DNA of 61,453 nt from Coleofasciculus sp. LEGE 07092 (lineage in GTDB: Bacteria; Cyanobacteriota; Cyanobacteriia; Cyanobacteriales; Coleofasciculaceae). The DNA lies in the NCBI RefSeq assembly GCF_015207375.1, contig NZ_JADEWY010000021.1:1-61453 (forward strand), read 5' to 3'. Of this stretch, positions 54,395 through 61,453 are shown piece by piece (position 1 is the first letter of the stretch; every line of letters starts with the position of its first letter). The notes beneath the pieces were generated by a model, which saw nothing but the letters and a program-made list of their open reading frames with translations, was not told the DNA's origin and did not search any database. The translations under genes were made by a program, and so were the position numbers.

Positions 54395-55339
54395 ATGGAA
54401 AAAGACGCAAAAATCTATGTAGCAGGTCATCGCGGCTTGGTTGGTAGTGCTATTGTCAAAACCTTACGCAAAAACGGTTATAACAATCTTATCCTGAAAA
54501 CCAGCCAAGAACTTGACCTGAGAAGACAAACAGAGGTAGAAAACTTTTTTGCTGCCGAACGCCCCGAATACATTTTTTTAGCGGCAGCAAAAGTGGGCGG
54601 TATTAATGCTAACAATACTTACCGCGCCGAGTTTATCTATGAAAACTTAATGATTGAGTCGAATATTATTCATAGCGCTTATTTGTACAATGCCAAAAAG
54701 CTGATTTTTCTGGGTTCTTCTTGTATCTACCCCAAATTTTGTCCGCAGCCGATGAAAGAAGACTATCTGCTCACGGACTTTTTGGAACCCACCAACGAAC
54801 CCTATGCGATCGCTAAAATCACAGGCATAAAACTCTGCGAAAATTACTGCCGTCAGTATGGTGTGAATTTTATCTCGGCGATGCCAACCAATCTGTACGG
54901 ACCCCAGGATAATTTCGATTTAGCGAACTCTCATGTTCTCCCTGCCCTCATCCGCAAAACTCATGAAGCTAAAATTAACAAGGCGGACTCCGTTGAAATT
55001 TGGGGAACGGGTGCGGCGCTCAGGGAGTTTTTATATGTAGAGGATTTAGCGAACGCCTTAATTTTCTTGATGGAAAATTACAACAACATAGAATTCGTGA
55101 ACGTCGGCACGGGTGAAGAGGTTTCTATCAAAGAACTAGCCTTTTTAATCAAAGCTGTTGTCGGGTATGAAGGGGATTTAAGTTTCGATACCTCTAAACC
55201 GGATGGAACACCGCGCAAACTGTTAGATACCTCTAAACTGAATGCAGTGGGGTGGAAAGCGGAAACCTCTTTAAAAGAAGGACTTGAACTCACTTATCAG
55301 TGGTTTTTAGAGAATTATAGTGGCATCAGAGGTAAATAA
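54395..55339 (+). CDS. fcl: GDP-L-fucose synthase (epimerase/reductase)
   Basis: 314 residues. [15 protein letters not shown] binds [17 protein letters not shown] is typical, [16 protein letters not shown] holds the catalytic Ser and Cys, and [16 protein letters not shown] holds the Tyr-x3-Lys. It epimerises and reduces the 4-keto intermediate made by GMD to GDP-L-fucose. The pair therefore supplies fucose for the capsule or exopolysaccharide. Start ATG 54395. Confidence 0.96.
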   Translation: MEKDAKIYVAGHRGLVGSAIVKTLRKNGYNNLILKTSQELDLRRQTEVENFFAAERPEYIFLAAAKVGGINANNTYRAEFIYENLMIESNIIHSAYLYNAKKLIFLGSSCIYPKFCPQPMKEDYLLTDFLEPTNEPYAIAKITGIKLCENYCRQYGVNFISAMPTNLYGPQDNFDLANSHVLPALIRKTHEAKINKADSVEIWGTGAALREFLYVEDLANALIFLMENYNNIEFVNVGTGEEVSIKELAFLIKAVVGYEGDLSFDTSKPDGTPRKLLDTSKLNAVGWKAETSLKEGLELTYQWFLENYSGIRGK

Positions 55340-55379
55340 TTGCCCATCAAAAAATAACAACTTAGGGGTGTCTGTCTCC

Positions 55380-56090
55380 ATGAAACCTGCTATCCGAGTT
55401 TTATTATCACTGGTTCCCCTACTTCTGCTTTGCTTTGCCGATCGCGCCTCAGCCAATTCCGAGCAATGTCGCCAAATCCGTGAGGTGCGTCGCCTAGCGA
55501 TGGGGGAGCGCTTAGAGGATGAGAATCTTGCTACCTTGGAAAATCGTTACTGTGCCACTGCCCAACCGTCCACGGCGGTGGCAGCGCCGCTATCGACAGC
55601 CCCGCCCGATTGTGTTGACTTAACGGTTATGACGCGGCTTGCCCAAATTGCCGAAGCTCGTAGCGATCTTGTTCGTTTAGTGGAGAGTCAGCAGCAGTTA
55701 GCTTGTGGTGTTGCCGAACAATGGGGCAGGTCTGTATTAAACTACCCGAATGGGCAAACGGCGAAATTTCGGTCGAATTGGAATTACCCGAACGGACAGG
55801 CTGCTAGGTTTGGATCGGTTTGGACTTATCCGAACGGACAAACTGCCAAAGTTGCTTTAAGGTGGAATTATCCAAACGGGCAAACAGCTAAATCTGGCTC
55901 AACTTGGTACTATCCGAATGGAAAGCCTGCTGGTTTTGAAAATTTGGTTTCTTGGGCTTGCAGCATATTGGGACGGGATGAATGTGCTACAAGGCTGTTG
56001 GCATTGCGGAATACTGATGATGTGTGGAGCGAACTGGCAACTCTTGAACTGGCTTGGCAAGCTTATACAATAAACAGTTCGAGAGAGTAA
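55380..56090 (+). CDS. Secreted protein with five YPNG repeats
   Basis: 236 residues from ATG 55380. A signal peptide (IRVLLSLVPLLLLCFADRASA) exports it. The middle holds a Cys-containing helical region (LARIAEARSDL-like segment VMTRLAQIAEARSDLVRLVE). Residues about 120-189 are five tandem 14-residue repeats of the form WxYPNGQTAKxxSx, then a short tail with two Cys (WACSILGRDECATRL). YPNG recalls MORN or YD-type repeats but is shorter. I do not recognise a family; an envelope or surface role is likely. It lies between fcl and the cyclo-ligase gene, 8 bases before it. Confidence 0.75.
   Translation: MKPAIRVLLSLVPLLLLCFADRASANSEQCRQIREVRRLAMGERLEDENLATLENRYCATAQPSTAVAAPLSTAPPDCVDLTVMTRLAQIAEARSDLVRLVESQQQLACGVAEQWGRSVLNYPNGQTAKFRSNWNYPNGQAARFGSVWTYPNGQTAKVALRWNYPNGQTAKSGSTWYYPNGKPAGFENLVSWACSILGRDECATRLLALRNTDDVWSELATLELAWQAYTINSSRE
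55737..55946 (+). repeat. Coding tandem repeat, 5 x 42 bases
   Basis: Five 42-base units inside the secreted protein gene, each coding x-x-YPNG-x-x-A-x-x-x-x-x. Bases around YPNG (TACCCGAATGG-like) are conserved while others drift, and the first residue of units 2-5 is Trp. Selection on the protein motif rather than recent DNA slippage is indicated by the synonymous differences. Confidence 0.85.
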
Positions 56091-56097
56091 TAGTAGC

Positions 56098-56679
56098 GTG
56101 GGACAACAGCTAACCAAAGCCGAATTACGTCGGGTGCTGTTAAAGCGACGGCAATCAATGCCTGTGGAAGACTGGCGGGAAAAGAGCGATCGCATTTGTT
56201 CTCATCTGCAATCTTCACCGTTGTTTGTCCGGGCAAAAACAATTTTGGCGTATTTCAGCTTTCGCCAAGAACCCGATTTGAGTCCCCTGTTTAGGGGTTC
56301 TCAACACCGTTGGGGTTTGCCTCGATGTGTGGACAAATCCCTCTCCTGGCATAGCTGGAAGCTCGGAGAACCACTGCAACCGGGAGCCTATGGCATTTTT
56401 GAACCTCACCCGGATTCTCTGACGTTAAAGCCCGATGAGGTAGATTTAATTCTGGTTCCGGCTGTGGCTTGTGATGTCTGGGGATATCGTTTGGGGTATG
56501 GGGGGGGATTTTACGATCGCCTGTTGAGTTCGGTGGAGTGGGCGTCTAAGCCTACGATTGGCATTGTGTTTGATTTTGCTTGCTTGTCTCAGTTACCTGT
56601 CGATTCTTGGGACAAATCGCTACACGCTGTTTGTACAGAGGGGGGGCTGAGAATGGTAGCCAGTCTTCCTGAATTCTAG
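56098..56679 (+). CDS. fau: 5-formyltetrahydrofolate cyclo-ligase
   Basis: 193 residues from GTG 56098. It shows KAELRRVLLKRRQSMP at the N-terminus, ILAYFSFRQEPDLSPL in the middle, VDLILVPAVACDVWGYRLGYGGGFYDRLL near the end, where the ATP and folate sites lie. The enzyme converts 5-formyl-THF to 5,10-methenyl-THF with ATP. The start GTG has TAATAGTAGC upstream, no strong ribosome site. Confidence 0.9.
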   Translation: MGQQLTKAELRRVLLKRRQSMPVEDWREKSDRICSHLQSSPLFVRAKTILAYFSFRQEPDLSPLFRGSQHRWGLPRCVDKSLSWHSWKLGEPLQPGAYGIFEPHPDSLTLKPDEVDLILVPAVACDVWGYRLGYGGGFYDRLLSSVEWASKPTIGIVFDFACLSQLPVDSWDKSLHAVCTEGGLRMVASLPEF

Positions 56680-56739
56680 TCAGGGTGGATTTTGTACAGA
56701 ATTTATCTGGTAGAGTAAAGACTATTTAAAAATGACAGG

Positions 56740-57579
56740 ATGAGTCGCTCTATCGGTAAGCAACTGTGGAAAAATTTCTGGATGTATGGGCTGTTGGCAG
56801 CGATCGCTTTTGTGATGCTTTTCCCATTATTCTGGCTGATCAGCACGTCCTTAAAGTCCGCAACAGAAAATATCTTTCGGTTTCCCCCCCAGTTATTACC
56901 CAGTCAGCCAACATTTGATAATTTTGTTCAGGTTTGGCAAAGCCATCCCTTTGGCACGTATCTGTTTAACAGTACTGTCGTTGCGGTTCTTACGGTTGGT
57001 TTGAATCTGCTGCTGTGTTCCCTAGCGGCTTACCCCCTAGCGCGGCTGGAGTTCTGGGGGCGAGAGGCGATTTTTGCAGTGATTGTCTCAACAATCATGA
57101 TTCCTTTCCAGATTGTCATGATTCCCCTCTACATTCTGGCAGTGCAGTTGGGTTTGAGAAATACTTATTTGGGGATAATTTTTCCCAGCCTTGCTTCTGC
57201 GTTTGGTATTTTCTTATTGCGGCAAGCGTTTCAAGGGGTTCCCAAAGAACTTGAAGAAGCAGCCCGGATTGATGGTTGTACGGAGTTGGGGTTGTGGTGG
57301 CATATTATGCTGCCAGCCGTGCGTCCAGCACTAGTGACGTTGGCAATCTTTGTCTTTATTGGTTCTTGGAGTGATTTTCTCTGGCCCCTCATTGTTCTGG
57401 ATCGACCGGAATATTACACCCTACCTTTGGGTGTCGCTACTCTTGCTGGAACGTTTTCTTTAGATTGGCGTTTGATTGCGGCTGGATCGGTGATATCAAT
57501 TACGCCCGTGCTGCTGTTTTTTAGTTTCATGCAGCGTTATATTGTGCCGACGGATACTGGGAGTGGGGTGAAGGGTTAA
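56740..57579 (+). CDS. Carbohydrate ABC transporter permease (MalG/UgpE type)
   Basis: 279 residues with six hydrophobic segments. The EAA loop is ELEEAARIDGCTELGLWWHIMLP, characteristic of the MalG/UgpE half of sugar importers (the GgtD-type in cyanobacteria). The partner permease, ATPase and binding protein are not in this neighbourhood. It is not the missing PotC: the EAA loop and overall sequence are of the sugar family. Start ATG 56740. Confidence 0.9.
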   Translation: MSRSIGKQLWKNFWMYGLLAAIAFVMLFPLFWLISTSLKSATENIFRFPPQLLPSQPTFDNFVQVWQSHPFGTYLFNSTVVAVLTVGLNLLLCSLAAYPLARLEFWGREAIFAVIVSTIMIPFQIVMIPLYILAVQLGLRNTYLGIIFPSLASAFGIFLLRQAFQGVPKELEEAARIDGCTELGLWWHIMLPAVRPALVTLAIFVFIGSWSDFLWPLIVLDRPEYYTLPLGVATLAGTFSLDWRLIAAGSVISITPVLLFFSFMQRYIVPTDTGSGVKG

Positions 57580-57628
57580 GGGAGAATGGCATTGTACTTC
57601 TTCTCATTTAGTCTCTATTACGCCAACG

Positions 57629-58897
57629 ATGAGTTACTACATTTCACCTCGCTTTCTCGATAAAGTATCTATTCACATCACAAAAAACTTTCTTGACTTG
57701 TCGAAAGTCCGGGTTCCCTTAATTCTTGGAATTCATGGACGTAAAGGAGAGGGAAAATCTTTTCAATGCGAACTCGTGTTTGAACGCATGGGTATTGAGG
57801 TAGTTCATATGTCGGCAGGTGAGATGGAAAGTCCCGATGCCGGAGACCCAGCTCGCTTGATTCGCCTGCGCTATCGAGAAGCAGCCGAGTTGATTAAGGT
57901 ACACGGCAAGATGTGTGTGCTGATGATTAATGACTTGGATGCCGGAGTAGGACGGATTGATGCAGCCACTCAGTATACCGTGAATAGTCAGTTGGTGAAT
58001 GGCACCTTAATGAATATTGCCGATAAGCCAACCGATGTACAACTCCCTGGTAGTTATGACTCAACACCCCTGCATCGCGTCCCCATTATTGTCACCGGGA
58101 ATGATTTTTCCACGTTATATGCACCGTTGATTCGGGATGGACGGATGGAGAAGTTCTACTGGGAACCCGATAGAAACGACCGAATTGGAATTGTTGGCGG
58201 TATTTTTGAAGGGGATGGGCTCTCGAAGAGTGATATGGAAGAGTTGGTTGATACTTTTCCCAATCAGTCGATTGACTTTTTTGGCGCACTGCGATCGCGT
58301 CTTTACGACGAGCAAGTTCGCCAGTTCATCCAAGAGGTAGGAATTGAGCGAGTTAGTGCTCGTGTTGTTAATAGTGCCGAAAAACCCCCAGAATTTCACC
58401 CACCCGATTTCAGTCTGCCTCATTTGATCGAGTCTGGACAACAAATGGTTGGAGAGCAAAATCGAGTCCAGTCTACACGGTTGGCACAAGAGTATAACCA
58501 AGCTGCATCCTCACCTGCTCAAGGTTTTGGGGATGCCACCCCTCGTCAAGAGTTTAAGCGTGAACTAAAACAAGTTGAAAAGTCCACAGCGTCTAACGGG
58601 TTCAAGGAGTCTAGTTCGCAATTAAGCTCAGACGTACTCAATCAGTTGCGCCAGTTGATTGAAGGGGGATATCGCATTGGCATGGAACACGCGGATGAAC
58701 GCCGGATGCGGATTAATTCCTGGAAGAGTTGTCCTGCCATTGATAGTAACAAGGAGAAAGAAGCGATCGCCGCGTTGGAGGACTGCCTTGCTGAGTATAG
58801 CGATGAATACGTGCGCTTAATTGGGATTGACCCCAAAGCTAAACGGCGTGTTGTGGAAACCGTTATCCAACAACCTAACGGTAAAAGTTCTCGTTGA
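57629..58897 (+). CDS. rca: Rubisco activase with RbcS-like C-terminal domain
   Basis: 422 residues. The AAA+ domain (about 1-290) has Walker A GIHGRKGEGKSF, Walker B CVLMINDLDAG and GNDFSTLYAPLIRDGRMEKF, closely similar to plant activase. After a Pro/Gln-rich linker (about 290-330), residues 335-410 (LNQLRQLIEGGYRIGMEHAD, RINSWKSCPAID) resemble a Rubisco small subunit, as in CcmM. Such SSUL tails are known in cyanobacterial activases and target the enzyme to Rubisco in the carboxysome. It frees Rubisco of inhibitory sugar phosphates using ATP. A strong terminator follows immediately. Confidence 0.95.
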   Translation: MSYYISPRFLDKVSIHITKNFLDLSKVRVPLILGIHGRKGEGKSFQCELVFERMGIEVVHMSAGEMESPDAGDPARLIRLRYREAAELIKVHGKMCVLMINDLDAGVGRIDAATQYTVNSQLVNGTLMNIADKPTDVQLPGSYDSTPLHRVPIIVTGNDFSTLYAPLIRDGRMEKFYWEPDRNDRIGIVGGIFEGDGLSKSDMEELVDTFPNQSIDFFGALRSRLYDEQVRQFIQEVGIERVSARVVNSAEKPPEFHPPDFSLPHLIESGQQMVGEQNRVQSTRLAQEYNQAASSPAQGFGDATPRQEFKRELKQVEKSTASNGFKESSSQLSSDVLNQLRQLIEGGYRIGMEHADERRMRINSWKSCPAIDSNKEKEAIAALEDCLAEYSDEYVRLIGIDPKAKRRVVETVIQQPNGKSSR

Positions 58898-58899
58898 TA

Positions 58900-58950
58900 G
58901 CCCTCACCCCCAGCCCCTTTCCCAACTCTGGGGGTGAGGGCTATTTTTTT
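58900..58950 (+). terminator. Rho-independent terminator of rca
   Basis: GCCCTCACCCCCA (58900-58912) pairs exactly with TGGGGGTGAGGGC (58929-58941) and TATTTTTTT follows. A perfect 13-bp GC-rich stem with a T-run is the clearest terminator in the window. Confidence 0.92.
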
Positions 58951-59056
58951 ATTGAATCAATCCCGACAAAAAAAGTCGGGTATGTTTGACGGGGTTTTGG
59001 GCTTGTGTTACTATCAGGCGACTAGTTAATTAGAGAGAGATGGAGAGGCTGCATCC

Positions 59057-60361
59057 ATGATCCAGGCGACAACCCCCCACACATCAAGTACATCTGCCAC
59101 CTTTAAAAACCTCAAGTGCAAAGAGTGTGGTGCTGAATACGAACTGCAAGCACTTCACGTTTGCGAGTTCTGCTTCGGTCCGTTAGAAGTTTCCTACGAC
59201 TACGACGCCCTGCGCCGTCATGTCACCCGCGAAACCATTCAGGCAGGACCAAATTCTATTTGGCGTTACCGTCCCTTCTTACCCGTTGCTACCGACAATC
59301 CCATCGACGTGGGTACGGGCATGACTCCCTTGGTGAAATCCCATCGGTTAGCACGACGCCTGGGTCTGAAAAACTTATATATAAAGAATGATGCAGTCAA
59401 TATGCCCACCCTCAGCTTCAAAGATAGGGTGGTGTCAGTAGCATTGACTAGAGCTAGAGAATTGGGATTCTCTACCGTCTCCTGTGCCAGTACGGGTAAC
59501 TTGGCAAATTCTACGGCGGCGATTGCTGCCCATGCAGGGTTAGACTGTTGTGTCTTTATCCCGGCTGACTTAGAAGCGGGTAAAGTCTTAGGCACCCTGA
59601 TCTACAACCCCACCGTCATGGCTGTAGAAGGGAACTACGATCAAGTTAACCGTCTCTGCTGCGAAGTTGCCAATACTCACGGCTGGGGCTTCGTCAATAT
59701 TAATTTGCGTCCCTACTATTCGGAAGGCTCAAAAACCCTAGGCTTTGAAGTTGCTGAACAACTCGGCTGGCAGTTACCGGATCACATCGTTGCGCCTCTG
59801 GCGTCGGGTTCCCTGTATACCAAAATCTATAAAGGTTTCCAGGAATTCATTAAAGTGGGGCTAGTGGATGATAAAGCAGTGCGCTTCAGTGGCGCACAGG
59901 CAGAAGGTTGCTCCCCCATTGCCCAAGCATTCCGGGAAGGACGGGACTTTGTAACACCTGTCAAACCCAGCACGATTGCTAAATCTATCGCTATTGGCAA
60001 CCCTGCTGATGGTATCTATGCCCTTGAAATTGCCCAGAAAACTGGCGGCGCGATCGCATCCGTCACCGATGCCGAAATTGTAGAAGGGATGAAGCTGCTG
60101 GCAGAAACCGAAGGCATCTTTACAGAAACCGCTGGTGGCACTACGATTGCCGTACTGAAGAAATTGGTAGAAGCTGGGAAAATTGACCCCGATGAAACCA
60201 CGGTTGCATTCATTACTGGTAATGGACTTAAAACCCAGGAAGCTGTTCAAGGCTACATCGGTGAACCCTTAACCATTGAGCCGAAGCTAGATAGTTTCGA
60301 GCGGGCATTAGAGCGATCGCGTACTCTTGATCGCCTTGAGTGGCAGCAAGTTTTGGTTTAA
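59057..60361 (+). CDS. thrC: Threonine synthase
   Basis: 434 residues. The N-terminus carries a zinc-ribbon-like segment with four cysteines (LKCKECGAEYELQALHVCEFC). The PLP domain has TLSFKDRVVSVALT with the lysine that forms the Schiff base, STGNLANSTAA binding the PLP phosphate, and TAGGTTIAVLKKL further on. It converts O-phosphohomoserine to threonine. Relatives of this type have the extra zinc-ribbon N-terminus. Start ATG 59057 follows GGAGAGGCTGC. The next gene encodes a ThiS/MoaD-like protein, a combination seen in other bacteria. Confidence 0.94.
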   Translation: MIQATTPHTSSTSATFKNLKCKECGAEYELQALHVCEFCFGPLEVSYDYDALRRHVTRETIQAGPNSIWRYRPFLPVATDNPIDVGTGMTPLVKSHRLARRLGLKNLYIKNDAVNMPTLSFKDRVVSVALTRARELGFSTVSCASTGNLANSTAAIAAHAGLDCCVFIPADLEAGKVLGTLIYNPTVMAVEGNYDQVNRLCCEVANTHGWGFVNINLRPYYSEGSKTLGFEVAEQLGWQLPDHIVAPLASGSLYTKIYKGFQEFIKVGLVDDKAVRFSGAQAEGCSPIAQAFREGRDFVTPVKPSTIAKSIAIGNPADGIYALEIAQKTGGAIASVTDAEIVEGMKLLAETEGIFTETAGGTTIAVLKKLVEAGKIDPDETTVAFITGNGLKTQEAVQGYIGEPLTIEPKLDSFERALERSRTLDRLEWQQVLV

Positions 60362-60389
60362 AAACTGGCTTTCCTTTCTACCCTCCTAG

Positions 60390-60408
60390 CCCCCCTTCAT
60401 AAGGGGGG
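60390..60408. repeat. GC-rich hairpin between thrC and the MoaD-like gene
   Basis: CCCCCCTT, loop CAT, AAGGGGGG: a perfect 8-bp stem. It lies 29 bases after thrC and 41 before the next start. It can weaken read-through or be a REP-type repeat; no T-run follows. Confidence 0.65.
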
Positions 60409-60449
60409 AACATGGAACTATAAAATTCTCTAGAATCTAAAATCCAACT

Positions 60450-60725
60450 ATGGCTGTTAAAGTTCTGATTCCTACCACCCTGCAAAAATTCACCAACGAT
60501 CAAGCAACACTCGAATGTACAGCTAACAGTGTGACTGAATTGCTTGACTCCCTAGAAAAAAGTTGTCCTGGTATTAAAGGACGCCTGTGCGATGACGAAG
60601 GTAAACCTCGTCGCTTTTTGAATTTCTACGTCAACAGTGAAGACATTCGTTTTCTAGAGGGTACGAACACATCTCTTAAAGATGGAGATGAAGTGAGCAT
60701 CGTGCCAGCCGTTGCTGGAGGTTGA
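60450..60725 (+). CDS. MoaD/ThiS-like ubiquitin-fold protein
   Basis: 91 residues, ATG 60450. The beta-grasp fold ends in [14 protein letters not shown]; the C-terminal Gly-Gly is the site at which sulfur carriers such as MoaD, ThiS and CysO are adenylated and thiocarboxylated. The strands VKVLIPTTL and [12 protein letters not shown] fit. Adjacency to thrC on the same strand resembles CysO-type arrangements in which a sulfur carrier works with a PLP enzyme, so a link to sulfur amino-acid synthesis is possible. Which activating enzyme serves it is not visible. Confidence 0.88.
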   Translation: MAVKVLIPTTLQKFTNDQATLECTANSVTELLDSLEKSCPGIKGRLCDDEGKPRRFLNFYVNSEDIRFLEGTNTSLKDGDEVSIVPAVAGG

Positions 60726-60850
60726 AATGATCAATGGGGTGTTTTTTTAGGGTGTAGGGGTGAGAAGAAGAATGGGAATTATTACCCCACCTTTCTCTCC
60801 TGCCTTCTGCCTGATTGGTGAGCACTTCGACAAGACTTCGGCGTGAGCGC

Positions 60851-61348
60851 TCAGTGTTCCACCTGTCGAACCACTGCCTTATCCATATCTTTGATAAATT
60901 GGTTGAACCTCTCCCGATCCGGCATCGAAGGCTGTGCTCCTGCTTGGGTAACAGAAATCGCACCGGCTGCGGCTCCCCACACAACAGCCTGCCTCATAGA
61001 AAATCCCTCTGCCAAAGCTGCGGCTAGAGCACCATTAAATGCATCTCCAGCCGCTACCGTATCCACCGCTTGGACGGAGAAAGCTGGAACAAAAAAACTA
61101 TCGGAGGCAGTGGTACAGCAGACACCCAGAGCGCCCAGTTTAACAATAACTGTACCGACACCCCACTGTTGCAATATGGCTGAAGCTTGTTGGGCAGTTT
61201 CTCTGTCGTTGACGGGAAAGCCTACTAGTTGACTGGCTTCTAATTGATTAGGGGTGATAATATCCACCAGTGGGTAAAGTTCGGTGGGAAGTTCCTGAGC
61301 AGGTGCCGGATCAAGAATGACAGGTACCGTTACAAAAGACCTACTCAA
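60851..61348 (-). pseudogene. PfkB-family sugar kinase, C-terminal half only
   Basis: 165 residues corresponding to the second half of a ribokinase-like enzyme (normally ~300): VILDPAPAQELP, IITPNQLEASQLVG, TVIVKLGALG and the catalytic VDTVAAGDAFNGALAAAL with its aspartate. The N-terminal half is absent: only seven unrelated residues precede VPVILDP, and an in-frame TGA lies three codons before the first possible start. The DNA beyond 61349 (ending at the window edge) is unrelated to pfkB. The break looks like a truncation or insertion whose far side is outside the window. The region 60726-60850 shows nothing. Confidence 0.75.
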
Positions 61349-61453
61349 AGCTACTCAACACTATAAATAGTTGTACACTTTGATGCTTTCTTCCTGCTTC
61401 ATCCAGAACTGTCGGCAGCACTCTGTTCACAGGCTAACACTGCCTAACTGACA

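Noticed and set aside
55737-55946. 42-base repeats as possible mobile or CRISPR repeats
   Set aside because: They are in frame, keep the protein motif YPNG with synonymous changes and are part of a signal-peptide protein.
56740-57579. Possibility that this permease is the missing PotC
   Set aside because: Its EAA loop and overall pattern match MalG/UgpE sugar permeases, and it is 12 kb from the pot genes.
60815-61232. Plus-strand frames over the PfkB fragment
   Set aside because: Antisense to a clearly recognisable kinase half; rich in residues expected from reverse reading of GC-rich codons.

Overview
The window looks like chromosomal DNA of a cyanobacterium, probably a large-genome filamentous one. 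The octamer GCGATCGC (HIP1) recurs in and between genes. There is a fused pantothenate synthetase/cytidylate kinase, a Rubisco activase carrying a RbcS-like tail, a Mo-nitrogenase C-terminal-domain protein, several pentapeptide-repeat proteins, two Uma2 nucleases, and many short palindromic or tandem repeats of kinds common in cyanobacteria. Genus level is inference only.

Layout. 0-8.2 kb: panC-cmk, a NodB deacetylase, a fatty-acid-hydroxylase/SDR fusion, a membrane glycosyltransferase, then a minus-strand operon preceded by what I read as a yybP-ykoY (Mn2+) riboswitch. That operon holds a GDT1/Mnx manganese exporter, a cytochrome b561-like membrane protein and an overlapping 39-residue membrane microprotein. 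8.2-12.1 kb: a lower-glycolysis cluster, gap1-gpmA-pyk. 12.1-19.6 kb: mostly small accessory genes (Mo-nitrogenase C-domain protein, a TIR-like fold protein, MltA, pentapeptide protein, XisF-type serine recombinase, VOC protein, TspO). 19.7-23.4 kb: a cobalamin riboswitch driving DUF1636-cobW, then a pentapeptide gene coupled to purK. 23.5-31 kb: a GH13 glucosidase, aldehyde dehydrogenase, DUF3598 protein, alpha/beta hydrolase, quinone oxidoreductase and a Rid protein. 31-41.3 kb: a GAF histidine kinase with a long structured upstream region, Uma2 proteins, YgfZ, a GT2-TPR protein, peroxiredoxin-glutaredoxin and PBP2.

41.6-46.2 kb: a polyamine ABC cluster potA-potD-potB without potC, then a hairpin, a CPBP protein and a deleted IS4-type element with intact ends. 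46.2-50.6 kb: an ABC exporter, YdcF, a galE fragment and small proteins. 50.8-55.3 kb: an exopolysaccharide block (GT4, sugar transferase, gmd, fcl) that would make and use GDP-L-fucose. 55.4-61.4 kb: a YPNG-repeat secreted protein, 5-formyl-THF cyclo-ligase, an orphan sugar-ABC permease, rca with a strong terminator, thrC with a MoaD/ThiS-like partner, and a PfkB kinase cut off at its N-terminus.

The most interesting items are the Mn-riboswitch operon with its apparent Shine-Dalgarno switch and hidden microprotein, the TIR-like protein, the TGTAATACA motif recurring only in intergenic DNA, and a miniature insertion with a clear target duplication. All calls come from reading the sequence; no search or folding program was run.
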